From assembly GCA_036380875.1 (NCBI GenBank), contig DASVDX010000054.1, positions 1-64,000 on the forward strand: DNA of 64,000 nucleotides. Direction: 5' to 3'. Below are positions 39,566-46,454 of the stretch, piece by piece. The translations under genes and the position numbers were made by a program. Each line of letters begins with the position of its first letter. Position 1 is the first letter of the stretch. The notes under the pieces are model-generated. The model searched no databases. It saw nothing but the letters and a program-made list of their open reading frames with translations, and was not told the DNA's origin. Origin of the DNA: ZC4RG17 sp036380875 (GTDB lineage: Bacteria > Actinomycetota > Acidimicrobiia > Spongiisociales > ZC4RG35).

Positions 39566-39583
39566 TTCCCCATTCGGTATGGT
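39555..39583 (+). promoter_or_regulatory. Forward promoter of the micro-ORF/hydrolase unit
   Basis: TTGCAA (39555-39560), 17-nt spacer, TATGGT (39578-39583). The predicted start near 39590 falls inside operator 2. This is one of the best -35/-10 pairs seen in the window. Confidence 0.6.
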
Positions 39584-39584
39584 C

Positions 39585-39605
39585 TGAGTTGCAACTTGCA
39601 ACTCA
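39585..39605. promoter_or_regulatory. Dyad operator 2 (probable HxlR site)
   Basis: TGAGTTGCAA (39585-39594) and TTGCAACTCA (39596-39605) form a perfect 10-bp inverted repeat around a single C. It shares the TTGCAACTCAC half-site with operator 1 and overlaps the predicted forward transcription start. Confidence 0.7.
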
Positions 39606-39622
39606 CTGTGGGAAGGAGCCCG

Positions 39623-39736
39623 ATGTATCGCTTTCGACGATGGCGCCGCCGCCTCGTGGCGAAGACACTGCGCATGCCCGGCCCACTGTTCTCGTTGGAC
39701 TACGACGAGCTCCGGCCGGAGCTCGGACGGCTGTGA
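39623..39736 (+). CDS. Micro-ORF upstream of and overlapping the hydrolase (37 residues)
   Basis: Starts at ATG 39623, four nt after GGAAGGAG, the first good start after the regulated promoter. The 37-residue product is strongly basic at the N-terminus (MYRFRRWRRRLVAKTLRMPG) and ends in an acidic amphipathic part (SLDYDELRPELGRL). Its TGA overlaps the hydrolase GTG as GTGA, so translation of the hydrolase may depend on it. Too short for family assignment; it could be a leader peptide, a membrane-active peptide or a coupling device. Confidence 0.55.
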   Translation: MYRFRRWRRRLVAKTLRMPGPLFSLDYDELRPELGRL

Positions 39737-40564
39737 ACATCCCTCTGTATATCCGACTGCTCCCAGCCGCCGCCTTCCGCGCCTGGTTCACCCCTCCGCC
39801 CCGCACGCCCCGGTTGGAGGCAGCCGAGGGTGTCGAGCGCTCCGAGATCGAGACCGAGCGGGGGACCATCACTGCCCTGGACGTGGGGGAGGGCCCGGTG
39901 GTGCTGGCGCTCCACGGCTGGGGCGGCATCGCCGACCAGATGGCTCCGATCGGCCGTCGCCTCGCCGGGGACGGATATCGGGTGATCGCCCCCGACTTGC
40001 CGGGCCGGGCCGGGTCCGAGCCGACCGATCTCTTCGAATTCGTCGCCACGGTGCGAGCCCTGGTGCAAGAAACCGGCCGGCCGGCCCTACGGGCTCGTCG
40101 CCCATTCTTTCGCCGCCCTGTCGTTGCGCTTGCTCGGCGACCTCGACGGCGCAAACCCGCCGCCCGCGGCGATGGTGGCGCCGGCGCTCAGTGTCGTCGA
40201 CAGCCTGGCGACGTTCTCGCGTCGCCTGCGGCTGGCGCCGTGGACGGAAGCCGGCCTGAGGCGACGGCTGCAGGAATGGAATCCGGCCGTGTTCGAGCAG
40301 TTGGCCGGGCCGCACCCCGAGCAACTCGGCGAGGCGGAGGTGCTTATCGTCCACGATCCAGCGGACAACCAAACGCCGTTCTCCACCGCGGCCACACTCA
40401 CCGCCCTTCGTCCCCGCACCCGCCTCGTCCCGGTCGAAGGAGGCGGACACAATGGCATCCTGGCTCATCCCGAGACATTGGACGCGGTTTCGGCCTTCTT
40501 CGCTCGGGTCGGCTCGAAGGCGGTCAGGGGTGACGGGAGAGCCAATCGAGCAGCAGCCGGTTGA
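39733..40564 (+). pseudogene. Alpha/beta hydrolase with a +1 frame disruption
   Basis: The first frame (GTG 39733) gives an alpha/beta hydrolase N-part: VVLALHGWGGIADQMAPIGRRLAGDGYRVIAPDLPG. At about 40073-40087 the family reading continues only in another frame: GLVAHSFAALSLRLLGDLDG (nucleophile elbow AHSFA), then VLIVHDPADNQTPF and the histidine in EGGGHNGILAHP. The break coincides with (CCGG)3; removing one CCGG unit gives an uninterrupted product of about 276 residues. It may be a true pseudogene, a slippage-controlled gene or a sequencing or assembly error. The 3' end overlaps the convergent hydrolase gene by 41 nt. Confidence 0.75.
40073..40084 (+). repeat. Tetranucleotide repeat (CCGG)3 at the frame break
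   Basis: Three tandem CCGG units followed by CCC, exactly where the hydrolase changes frame. A two-unit version would restore the frame, so strand slippage is the simplest explanation. Confidence 0.7.
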
Positions 40565-41372
40565 GCTCGTCGGGGGCGTCGAGGGGGATCCAGTGGGAAG
40601 CGCCCTCGATGCGGTGGTACTCCCACTCGCCGGTGACGTGATCCGCTGACCCGGTCATCTGCTTTTCGACCAGGGCGACGTCGCCGTCGCTCCAAAGACC
40701 CATGACCGGAACGGTGCACGCCGTGGATCTATTCGGGTGCGACAGCAGTCGGCGGGGATGAGCGTTGGCACGGTACCAGTTGAGGGACGCCGTCAGCGCC
40801 CCCGGTTTCGACAGCGTCCCGATCCACCGTTCGGTCTCCGGATGGTTGCCGAGGAACCGGCGAAACATCGCCCAGTCGTCCCTCGAGAGGAACTCCTCGG
40901 CGATGCCTTCGAACTGGAAGAGGAGCATGTACCAGGAGGCCTTCAGCTGACGGAGGCCTCCGTTGGCGAAGGCGGCGGGATGCCCGACCGAAAGGGCCAC
41001 CAGTGTGTGGACCCGCTCGGGATGACTGAGGGCCAGCGCCCATCCGACCGCTGCTCCCCAGTCGTGCCCCACGACATGAGCGCGTTCGGCGCCCACGTCG
41101 TCGAGGATGGCCATGGCATCTCCAGCACAGGCGCTCACTCGGCATGCGTCGACCTCGTCGGGCTTGTCCGACTCCCCGAACCCGCGCAGGTCTGGAGCGA
41201 GAACCCGATATCCCGCCTGGACCAGGGCGGGGATCTGCTGGCGCCACAGATGAGCCGTGTCGGGCCAGCCGTGGAGCATCAAGACGACCGGCCCGTCCTT
41301 CGGTCCATGGTCGGTGACCAGGATCCGGAGATCCCCGACATCGAGCATGCGTGAGGAGGAATAGACGTCCAC
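40524..41372 (-). CDS. Alpha/beta hydrolase, epoxide-hydrolase-like
   Basis: 282 residues. The oxyanion segment is VVLMLHGWPDTAHLWRQQ, the nucleophile aspartate is in VVGHDWGAAVGW (Asp, not Ser, as in epoxide hydrolases and haloalkane dehalogenases), the acid is in GLWSDGDVAL, and the histidine is in IEGASHWIPLDAPDEL. The C-terminal pattern is closest to soluble epoxide hydrolases; fluoroacetate/haloacid dehalogenases cannot be excluded. GTG 41372 has TAGCCT 6 nt upstream. Confidence 0.87.
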   Translation of the reverse strand: MDVYSSSRMLDVGDLRILVTDHGPKDGPVVLMLHGWPDTAHLWRQQIPALVQAGYRVLAPDLRGFGESDKPDEVDACRVSACAGDAMAILDDVGAERAHVVGHDWGAAVGWALALSHPERVHTLVALSVGHPAAFANGGLRQLKASWYMLLFQFEGIAEEFLSRDDWAMFRRFLGNHPETERWIGTLSKPGALTASLNWYRANAHPRRLLSHPNRSTACTVPVMGLWSDGDVALVEKQMTGSADHVTGEWEYHRIEGASHWIPLDAPDELNRLLLDWLSRHP

Positions 41373-41378
41373 ATTCGC

Positions 41379-41384
41379 AGGCTA
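41379..41384 (-). promoter_or_regulatory. -10-like box for leaderless epoxide-hydrolase-like gene
   Basis: Reverse-strand TAGCCT, 6 nt before GTG 41372. Confidence 0.4.
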
Positions 41385-41429
41385 GGGTCGGCACGGGAAC
41401 CGCGGGGAGGCCTCAGGCGTCGGAGGAGT

Positions 41430-41765
41430 ATGAAGATGAAATGGATCTACTTGCTCGTGGTGGTCCTCGTCCTCGCGGCTTGTGGAGGAGGCGAGGCCAC
41501 AGACGACACGGGCGATGTGGGCGACGGAGGGAACGGGACGGTGTCTCTGCCCGGCGAACCTGTATGCATCGGCGAAGGCGACGAGGCCCCTGACTTCGTC
41601 GGCCTGACCGAAGAGGAAGCGATCGAACTGGCCGAAGAGCGCGGTCTGCAGGTCCGTGAGGTGGGCCGCGACGGGGAGTGCTTCCCCGTGACGATGGACC
41701 TGCGGGACGACCGGATCAACCTGGAGTTCATCGGCGATATCGTCGTCGGCGCCGCCATCTACTGA
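41430..41765 (+). CDS. Small lipoprotein with I78-inhibitor-like domain
   Basis: 111 residues. Signal peptide MKMKWIYLLVVVLVLAAC has lipobox LAAC. An acidic glycine-rich tether precedes a 60-residue domain, GLTEEEAIELAEERGLQVREVGRDGECFPVTMDLRDDRINLEFIGDIVV, that resembles I78-type protease inhibitors (small alpha helix, then TxDxxxDRIN.. strand and loop). Inhibitory activity is inference only. GGAGGAG lies 2-8 nt before the starts at ATG 41430 and ATG 41436. A strong hairpin follows the stop. Confidence 0.75.
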   Translation: MKMKWIYLLVVVLVLAACGGGEATDDTGDVGDGGNGTVSLPGEPVCIGEGDEAPDFVGLTEEEAIELAEERGLQVREVGRDGECFPVTMDLRDDRINLEFIGDIVVGAAIY

Positions 41766-41772
41766 ACGAGTA

Positions 41773-41798
41773 GATGCCCCGCCGAACGGCGGGGCATC
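41773..41798. terminator. Strong hairpin terminator (no U-tract)
   Basis: GATGCCCCGCC (41773-41783) pairs perfectly with GGCGGGGCATC (41788-41798) across GAAC. It lies 7 nt after the lipoprotein stop and before the convergent ABC permease end, so it may act bidirectionally. Confidence 0.65.
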
Positions 41799-41829
41799 CT
41801 CGTGCTCAGGTGGAAGGACCTTCAGGCTC

Positions 41830-42603
41830 TCAAATCGAGCGCTGGTAGCTCCGAAAAGCGCTGGTCGCCAACGTGAACAACACGGTGCCGACCACGACCA
41901 GGAGACCCAGTCGGATCCCGATCACGCCCCAGTCCGGAGCCGCCGACAGCGCCTCACGTCCTGCCTCGAGGGCCCAGTTCACCGGGTTGAACTTCGCCGC
42001 CGTCTGGATCCAGTTCGGAGCCAGATCCAGGGGCATGAACCCGGAGGCGAGGAACGTGAGCGGCAGGGCCACGAAGTTGGCCAGGCCGATCATCGTCTCC
42101 TCCTGCCGGGCAGTCAGCGCCACGGCATTGGAGAATGCGGCGAAGGGGGCGGTCAAGAGGAGCGACGCCAGGATCAGCACCGTCACCCCGGCGATGCCGC
42201 CCTCGTAGTCGGCGCCGAGCAGGGTGCCGACCCCGAAGATCACTCCCGCCTGCACCAGCGAGGACACGGCGGCGTTGGCGATCGGGCCCGCGATGAGGGC
42301 TCCCCGCCAGACCGGTGTCACGAGGAACCGGTCCAAGGTGCCGCGTTTCATGTCCTCGAGGATGTTCATTCCGTTCCACACGGCGGTGAACAGGGCGCTC
42401 ATCACCAGCACGCCGGGCGTGAGGAACGTGATGTACGAGTCCGACCCGAACCCAGGGATGAGCGATGCCTTCTCGAACAGCGCACCGAAGATCAACAGGT
42501 AGATCAACGGCTGCAGCAGGGTGAAGGCGATGTACCACGGCTGACGGGCGAGGGCCCGCAGATGGCGTCCGGTCATGTAGCCGGCATGGGCGATGGCTGT
42601 CAT
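41830..42603 (-). CDS. ABC-2 type exporter permease (DrrB-like)
   Basis: 257-residue permease with six predicted membrane helices. ABC-2 features are LARQPWYIAFTLLQPLIYLLIFGALF, then MNILEDMKRGTLDRFLVTPVWRGALIAG before helix 3, and GLANFVALPLTFLASGFMPLDLAPNWIQTAAKFNPVNWALEAGR. It partners the ATPase encoded just upstream (4-nt overlap). Such DrrAB pairs export hydrophobic drugs or lipids; substrate unknown. Confidence 0.9.
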   Translation of the reverse strand: MTAIAHAGYMTGRHLRALARQPWYIAFTLLQPLIYLLIFGALFEKASLIPGFGSDSYITFLTPGVLVMSALFTAVWNGMNILEDMKRGTLDRFLVTPVWRGALIAGPIANAAVSSLVQAGVIFGVGTLLGADYEGGIAGVTVLILASLLLTAPFAAFSNAVALTARQEETMIGLANFVALPLTFLASGFMPLDLAPNWIQTAAKFNPVNWALEAGREALSAAPDWGVIGIRLGLLVVVGTVLFTLATSAFRSYQRSI

Positions 42604-43568
42604 TTCTCTTCTCCTTCCTCCGCCGCGGCCAAGCTCCGGCCGGTGTGGCGGAAATAGACGTCGTCGAGTGAGGGACGGGAGACGGTCACCGACGCCACGG
42701 AGATTCCGGCCCCGTCCAGGGTGGTGAGGATGCGAGGCACGGCTTCCGCTCCGCCCCTCACCCGGGCTCGCACCGTCTTGCCGTCGACCTGGGTGCCGTT
42801 GGCGGTCACCTGGCTCAGGATGTCCCGGGCCCGGTCGGCCGCCTCGGGCTCGGCCAGTTCGATGTGGACGGCGTCACCCTCCAGGTCGGACTTGAGGGCC
42901 TCGGGGGCGCCCTCGGCCACCACCCGACCGCCTTCGACGATCGCCACCCGATCGGCGAGACGGTCAGCCTCGTCCATGTAGTGGGTGGTGAGGAGCACAG
43001 TGAGGCCGTCGTCGGTGACCAGACGGCGGATCATCTCCCACATGTCGGCCCGCACCTCCGGGTCGAGACCGGTCGTCGGCTCGTCCAGGAACAGCACCTG
43101 CGGGCTGTGGATCATGCCGAGGGCGATGTCGAGCCGACGCTTCATGCCGCCCGAGTAGGTCTGGGCGGGGCGATCGGCCGCCTTCGTGAGGCGGAACCGC
43201 TCCAGCAACTCGTCGACCCGGCGCCGAAGCGTCTGGCCCCTCATCCCGTACACGCGGCCCTGGAGCGCCAGGTTCTCCCGTCCCGTGGCGACCGGGTCGA
43301 CGCCCGAGCCCTGGGCGACGACGCCGATCCGCCTCCGCACATCGTCGGGAGAGGCGAGCACGTCGACACCCGCCACCTTGGCCTTCCCGGAGTCGGGACG
43401 GCTCAGCGTCGTGAGGATGCGGATGGTGGTGCTCTTGCCAGCACCGTTGGGCCCGAGCATCCCGAAGATCTCGCCCTTCTCGACGGAGAGCGAGAGACCG
43501 TCGAGGGCTTTCACGTCCCCGGGATAGGTCTTTCGCAGCTCCGTGGCCTGCACAGCCGTTGCTGTCAT
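42600..43568 (-). CDS. ABC exporter ATP-binding protein (DrrA-like)
   Basis: 322 residues. Walker A GPNGAGKST, signature TYSGGMKRRLDIA, Walker B VLFLDEPTTGLDP and switch region TTHYMDEADRLADR. A C-terminal extension (DAVHIELAEPEAADRARDILSQV... SLDDVYFRHTGRSL) is typical of DrrA/CcmA-type drug ABC subunits. GGAGGAAGAC precedes ATG 43568. It is divergent from the TetR gene and shares the palindromic operator with it. Confidence 0.93.
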   Translation of the reverse strand: MTATAVQATELRKTYPGDVKALDGLSLSVEKGEIFGMLGPNGAGKSTTIRILTTLSRPDSGKAKVAGVDVLASPDDVRRRIGVVAQGSGVDPVATGRENLALQGRVYGMRGQTLRRRVDELLERFRLTKAADRPAQTYSGGMKRRLDIALGMIHSPQVLFLDEPTTGLDPEVRADMWEMIRRLVTDDGLTVLLTTHYMDEADRLADRVAIVEGGRVVAEGAPEALKSDLEGDAVHIELAEPEAADRARDILSQVTANGTQVDGKTVRARVRGGAEAVPRILTTLDGAGISVASVTVSRPSLDDVYFRHTGRSLAAAEEGEEK

Positions 43569-43603
43569 GTCTTCCTCCTTTCGTAAACAGCGTTCGCGTG
43601 AAC

Positions 43604-43632
43604 GAACACTGTTCGACTATCGAACAGTGTTC
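43604..43632. promoter_or_regulatory. 29-bp palindromic operator, probable TetR site
   Basis: GAACACTGTTCG (43604-43615) and CGAACAGTGTTC (43621-43632) form a perfect 12-bp inverted repeat with a 5-nt centre. TGTTCG (43610-43615), 17 nt, TAACAT (43633-43638) is a plausible forward promoter, so the operator would block it. A half-site-like GTTCGCGTGAAC occurs just to the left. Confidence 0.7.
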
Positions 43633-43673
43633 TAACATGGTACGGTGTTCGTTGTCAAGAGGTTCGGAGTGAG

Positions 43674-44393
43674 ATGACCGACAAGAACGTGACGGCAGCA
43701 CTCGACGTCCCCGAGCCCCCGTGGCGCAGGCAGTCGAAGAAGGCGAGACGTCAGGTACTCGACCGGGAGCGCATCGTCGAGGTCGCCCTCCAGATCGTCG
43801 ACGAGGACGGCATCGATGGGCTGTCCATGCGCCGGATCGCCGAAGAGCTCGACACGGGAGCGGCCTCGCTGTATGCCCACGTCAGCGGGAAGGAGGAGCT
43901 GCTCGACCTGGTGCTCGACCGGGTGATCGGCGAGATCGAACTTCCCGAGCCGGACCCGGCCCGCTGGCAGGAACAGGTGAAGGAGTGGGCTCGAGAGGGA
44001 CGGCGGGTGCTCAAGGCCCACCGTGACGTCGCCCGGGTCTCCTTGGGCAGGATCCCGACCGGGGTGAACGTTCTTCGGTCTGCCGAGTGGCTCATAGGCT
44101 TGCTGCGGGCGGCAGGACTCCCCGACAGGGTCGTCGCCTACGCCGGCGACCTCGGGGCGCTTCTGGTCGGGGCCTACGTCTTCGAGGAGAGTGTGGAGGA
44201 AGCCAACAGCGACCCCGAGATGTACGCCATGGTCGCCGACTACATGCTGAACCTGCCTTCCGAGATGTTCCCCAACATCGCCGCCATGGGTCCGGCGCTG
44301 TTCGAGGGCGGGCCCGACGAGAGGTTCGACTTCCTCATCGACGTCTTCGTCGCCGGCCTGGCCGCCGTGGCCGGGCGCGACCAGACTGCGTGA
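43674..44393 (+). CDS. TetR-family transcriptional regulator
   Basis: 239 residues. The N-terminal TetR HTH is LDRERIVEVALQIVDEDGIDGLSMRRIAEELDTGAASLYAHVSGKEELLDLVLDRV, followed by a TetR_C-type ligand-binding region (about 90-239). The layout with a divergent drug-type ABC exporter and a palindromic operator suggests repression of the exporter relieved by its substrate. The exoIII gene follows with 1 nt between stop and start, so it may be cotranscribed. Confidence 0.9.
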   Translation: MTDKNVTAALDVPEPPWRRQSKKARRQVLDRERIVEVALQIVDEDGIDGLSMRRIAEELDTGAASLYAHVSGKEELLDLVLDRVIGEIELPEPDPARWQEQVKEWAREGRRVLKAHRDVARVSLGRIPTGVNVLRSAEWLIGLLRAAGLPDRVVAYAGDLGALLVGAYVFEESVEEANSDPEMYAMVADYMLNLPSEMFPNIAAMGPALFEGGPDERFDFLIDVFVAGLAAVAGRDQTA

Positions 44394-44394
44394 G

Positions 44395-45288
44395 ATGCGC
44401 ATCGCCACCTGGAACGTCAACTCGTTGAAGGCACGCCTGGAGGCGCTCGAGAAATGGATCGAGCGGGCCGAGCCCGACGTGCTCTTGCTGCAGGAGACGA
44501 AGGTCGCCGACGACGACGTGCCTCTCATGGCATTCCAGGCGGCGGGCTACGAGATCGCCCACCACGGCGAGGGGAGATGGAACGGGGTGGCGATCGCCTC
44601 CCGGGTGGGGATCGCAGACGTGATCACCAACTTCGGCGACGGGCCGGTACGGGACAGCCGCCGCGGTGGTCAGGAGGAAGAGGACTTCGATCCATTCGAC
44701 GAGGCCCGGATGATGAGCGCCGTCTGCGGAGGGATTCGGTTCGTGAGCCTGTACGCCCCCAACGGCCGGATCGTCGGCTCGCCTTTTTATGAGGGCAAGC
44801 TGCGCTGGTTCGACCGCCTCCACCGCTGGGTCGAGGAGACGTGCTCACCGGAAGACGGGCTCGTCCTCGGCGGCGACTTCAACGTCACCCCGGACGACAG
44901 GGACGTGTGGGATCCGGTGGCCGCCCACGGCGGCACCCATGTCTCGCCGGCCGAGCGGGAAGCGCTCGCCCGGCTACGGGAATGGGGGCTCGTCGATGCC
45001 TTTCGGCTGCACAGGCCAGAGGATGGGCGGTTCTCGTGGTGGGACTACCGGGCGGGCATGTTCCATCGCAACGAAGGGATGCGCATCGACCTCCTGTATG
45101 TGACCCAATCGGTGGCCGACCGCGTCGTGTGGGCGGAGATCGACCGGGAGGCCCGGAAAGGAAAGCCCACCCCGTCGGACCACGCCCCGGTCGTCATCGA
45201 CCTCGACGAGCCGGGAAAGCCCTTCGACGCCGGCTGGGAGGCGGCCATGGCCCGGATAGCGGCGCGGCAGCGCAAGGCCAAGGCCTGA
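44395..45288 (+). CDS. xth: Exodeoxyribonuclease III
   Basis: 297-residue EEP-family AP endonuclease/3'-exonuclease for base excision repair. Motifs: IATWNVNSLKARL, metal-binding glutamate in LLQETKVADDD, LVLGGDFNVTPDDRDVWDP, the WWDYRAGMF substrate loop and the final SDHAPVVIDL. Length and order match XthA. Start ATG 44395 follows the TetR stop directly. Confidence 0.94.
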   Translation: MRIATWNVNSLKARLEALEKWIERAEPDVLLLQETKVADDDVPLMAFQAAGYEIAHHGEGRWNGVAIASRVGIADVITNFGDGPVRDSRRGGQEEEDFDPFDEARMMSAVCGGIRFVSLYAPNGRIVGSPFYEGKLRWFDRLHRWVEETCSPEDGLVLGGDFNVTPDDRDVWDPVAAHGGTHVSPAEREALARLREWGLVDAFRLHRPEDGRFSWWDYRAGMFHRNEGMRIDLLYVTQSVADRVVWAEIDREARKGKPTPSDHAPVVIDLDEPGKPFDAGWEAAMARIAARQRKAKA

Positions 45289-45296
45289 ATTATGCC

Positions 45297-45326
45297 TTGA
45301 CAGTTATATAACCGATCTGGCATATT
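45297..45326 (+). promoter_or_regulatory. Promoter and palindrome of the leaderless arsR-type gene
   Basis: TTGACA (45297-45302), 18-nt spacer, CATATT (45321-45326), then 6 nt to GTG 45333. A perfect 10-bp palindrome, GTTATATAAC (45303-45312), lies inside the spacer and is a candidate operator for the encoded ArsR-type repressor. The AT-richest patch seen in this region. Confidence 0.6.
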
Positions 45327-45332
45327 GGGTGG

Positions 45333-45632
45333 GTGACGTTTGCGATCATCGCCGAGCCTGCCCGACGTCAGATCCTCGACCTGCTCCGCGACGGCGAGAA
45401 GTCCGTGGGCGAGTTGGTCGAGAAACTGGGCATGAGCCAGCCGGCCGTCTCCAAGCACCTGCGGGTGCTCCGCCAGGCGGGATTGGTCGAGGTGCGCCCT
45501 CGTGCGCAGCTCCGGCTCTACCGGCTCCGCCCCGAACCGCTCGCCGAGATCGACGTCTGGCTAGCGCCTTACCGCCGCCTGTGGAAGGGCGCCTTGGACC
45601 GACTCGAGAAACACCTGGAGGACAACCCGTGA
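45333..45632 (+). CDS. ArsR-type winged-helix regulator
   Basis: 99 residues. Starts MTFAIIAEPARRQILDLLRDGEKSVGELVEKLGMSQPAVSKHLRVLRQAGLVEVRPRAQLRLYRLRPEPLAEIDVWLAPY, a compact ArsR (HTH_20) domain with few extra residues. No cysteine pair for metal sensing. This subgroup is commonly paired with an SRPBCC/AHSA1 gene, as here. GTG 45333 sits 6 nt after the -10 box, so the mRNA is probably leaderless. Its stop overlaps the next GTG as GTGA. Confidence 0.88.
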   Translation: MTFAIIAEPARRQILDLLRDGEKSVGELVEKLGMSQPAVSKHLRVLRQAGLVEVRPRAQLRLYRLRPEPLAEIDVWLAPYRRLWKGALDRLEKHLEDNP

Positions 45633-46450
45633 ACGACTACGGCACTCTCGAGATCGTCGACGGACGATACGTGCTCAGCTTCGAACGGAGGTACTCCCAG
45701 CCGCTCGAGCGGGTATGGCGAGCGATCACCGACCCGGACGAGATGATGATGTGGTTTCCGTCGAAGGTAGAAGGGGAGCGGGCGGTCGGCGAGGAGCTGG
45801 TGTTCTCCTACGACGTTCTCGACGAGGACTCTGGAGAGCGGGCTCCGGAGGGCTTTCCGGTTTTCCGGGGCGAGGTGCTCCGGTTCGAGCCGCCGAGGAT
45901 ATTCCAGTTCACCTGGGGCCCTGAAGTGATCCGGATGGAACTCGTACCCGACGGCGAGGGCACCCGGCTCCTCTTCAGCCAGATCCTGGCTCACCGGGCC
46001 ACCGCCGGTCGCAACGGGTCGGGATGGCATGCCTGCCTCGACGCCCTCGAAGTCCATCTGGGCGAGGAGATCGAGCCAGCCGATGGCTTCGACCTGTACG
46101 ACGAGTACGTCGTTCGTATCGGAATCCCACTCGGAACACCCAACGGAGACGGTTCGGTGACCTGGGAGCTGGCGACACACGTCGGTCCCGGTCGGGTCGA
46201 GGAGGCCGTCGAGGCGTCAACGGAGTGGGTGGGCACAGAGGTCGAGGCGCCGCTCCGCCTGGACTTCGATGCGGGCGACGAGAGCACGGTCTATCGGGTG
46301 ACTCACCAGGCGATCGGTGCCGACCCGGAACTGGCTTCGACATGGCATGCCCGTCTCATCCAGCTCGACCTGTACTTGGCAGCGGGTGTCTACCACCCGG
46401 TTCCACCCCACGCGTGGGTGAGTCAGTACGCGGAGCTGCTAGGCGGCTGA
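45629..46450 (+). CDS. SRPBCC (AHSA1-like) domain protein, two-part
   Basis: 273 residues. The first SRPBCC domain starts YVLSFERRYSQPLERVWRAITDPDEMMMWFPSKVEGERAVGEELVFSYD and has the usual FTWGPEVIRMELVPDGEGTRLLFSQ sheet. The second half (from about residue 145) repeats a START-like shape less clearly (DEYVVRIGIPLGTPNGDGSVTWELATHVGPGRVEEAVEASTEWVG). Such proteins bind a hydrophobic ligand in a helix-grip cavity; ligand unknown. GTG 45629 overlaps the ArsR gene by 4 nt. The pair is a common two-gene module. Confidence 0.85.
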   Translation: MNDYGTLEIVDGRYVLSFERRYSQPLERVWRAITDPDEMMMWFPSKVEGERAVGEELVFSYDVLDEDSGERAPEGFPVFRGEVLRFEPPRIFQFTWGPEVIRMELVPDGEGTRLLFSQILAHRATAGRNGSGWHACLDALEVHLGEEIEPADGFDLYDEYVVRIGIPLGTPNGDGSVTWELATHVGPGRVEEAVEASTEWVGTEVEAPLRLDFDAGDESTVYRVTHQAIGADPELASTWHARLIQLDLYLAAGVYHPVPPHAWVSQYAELLGG

Positions 46451-46454
46451 ACAA

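Noticed and set aside
44784..44792. TTTTTATGA inside the exoIII gene, similar to the repeat-element ends
   Set aside because: Only 9 of 11 bases match, with no inner units nearby; it encodes a normal exoIII segment (PFYEGK).
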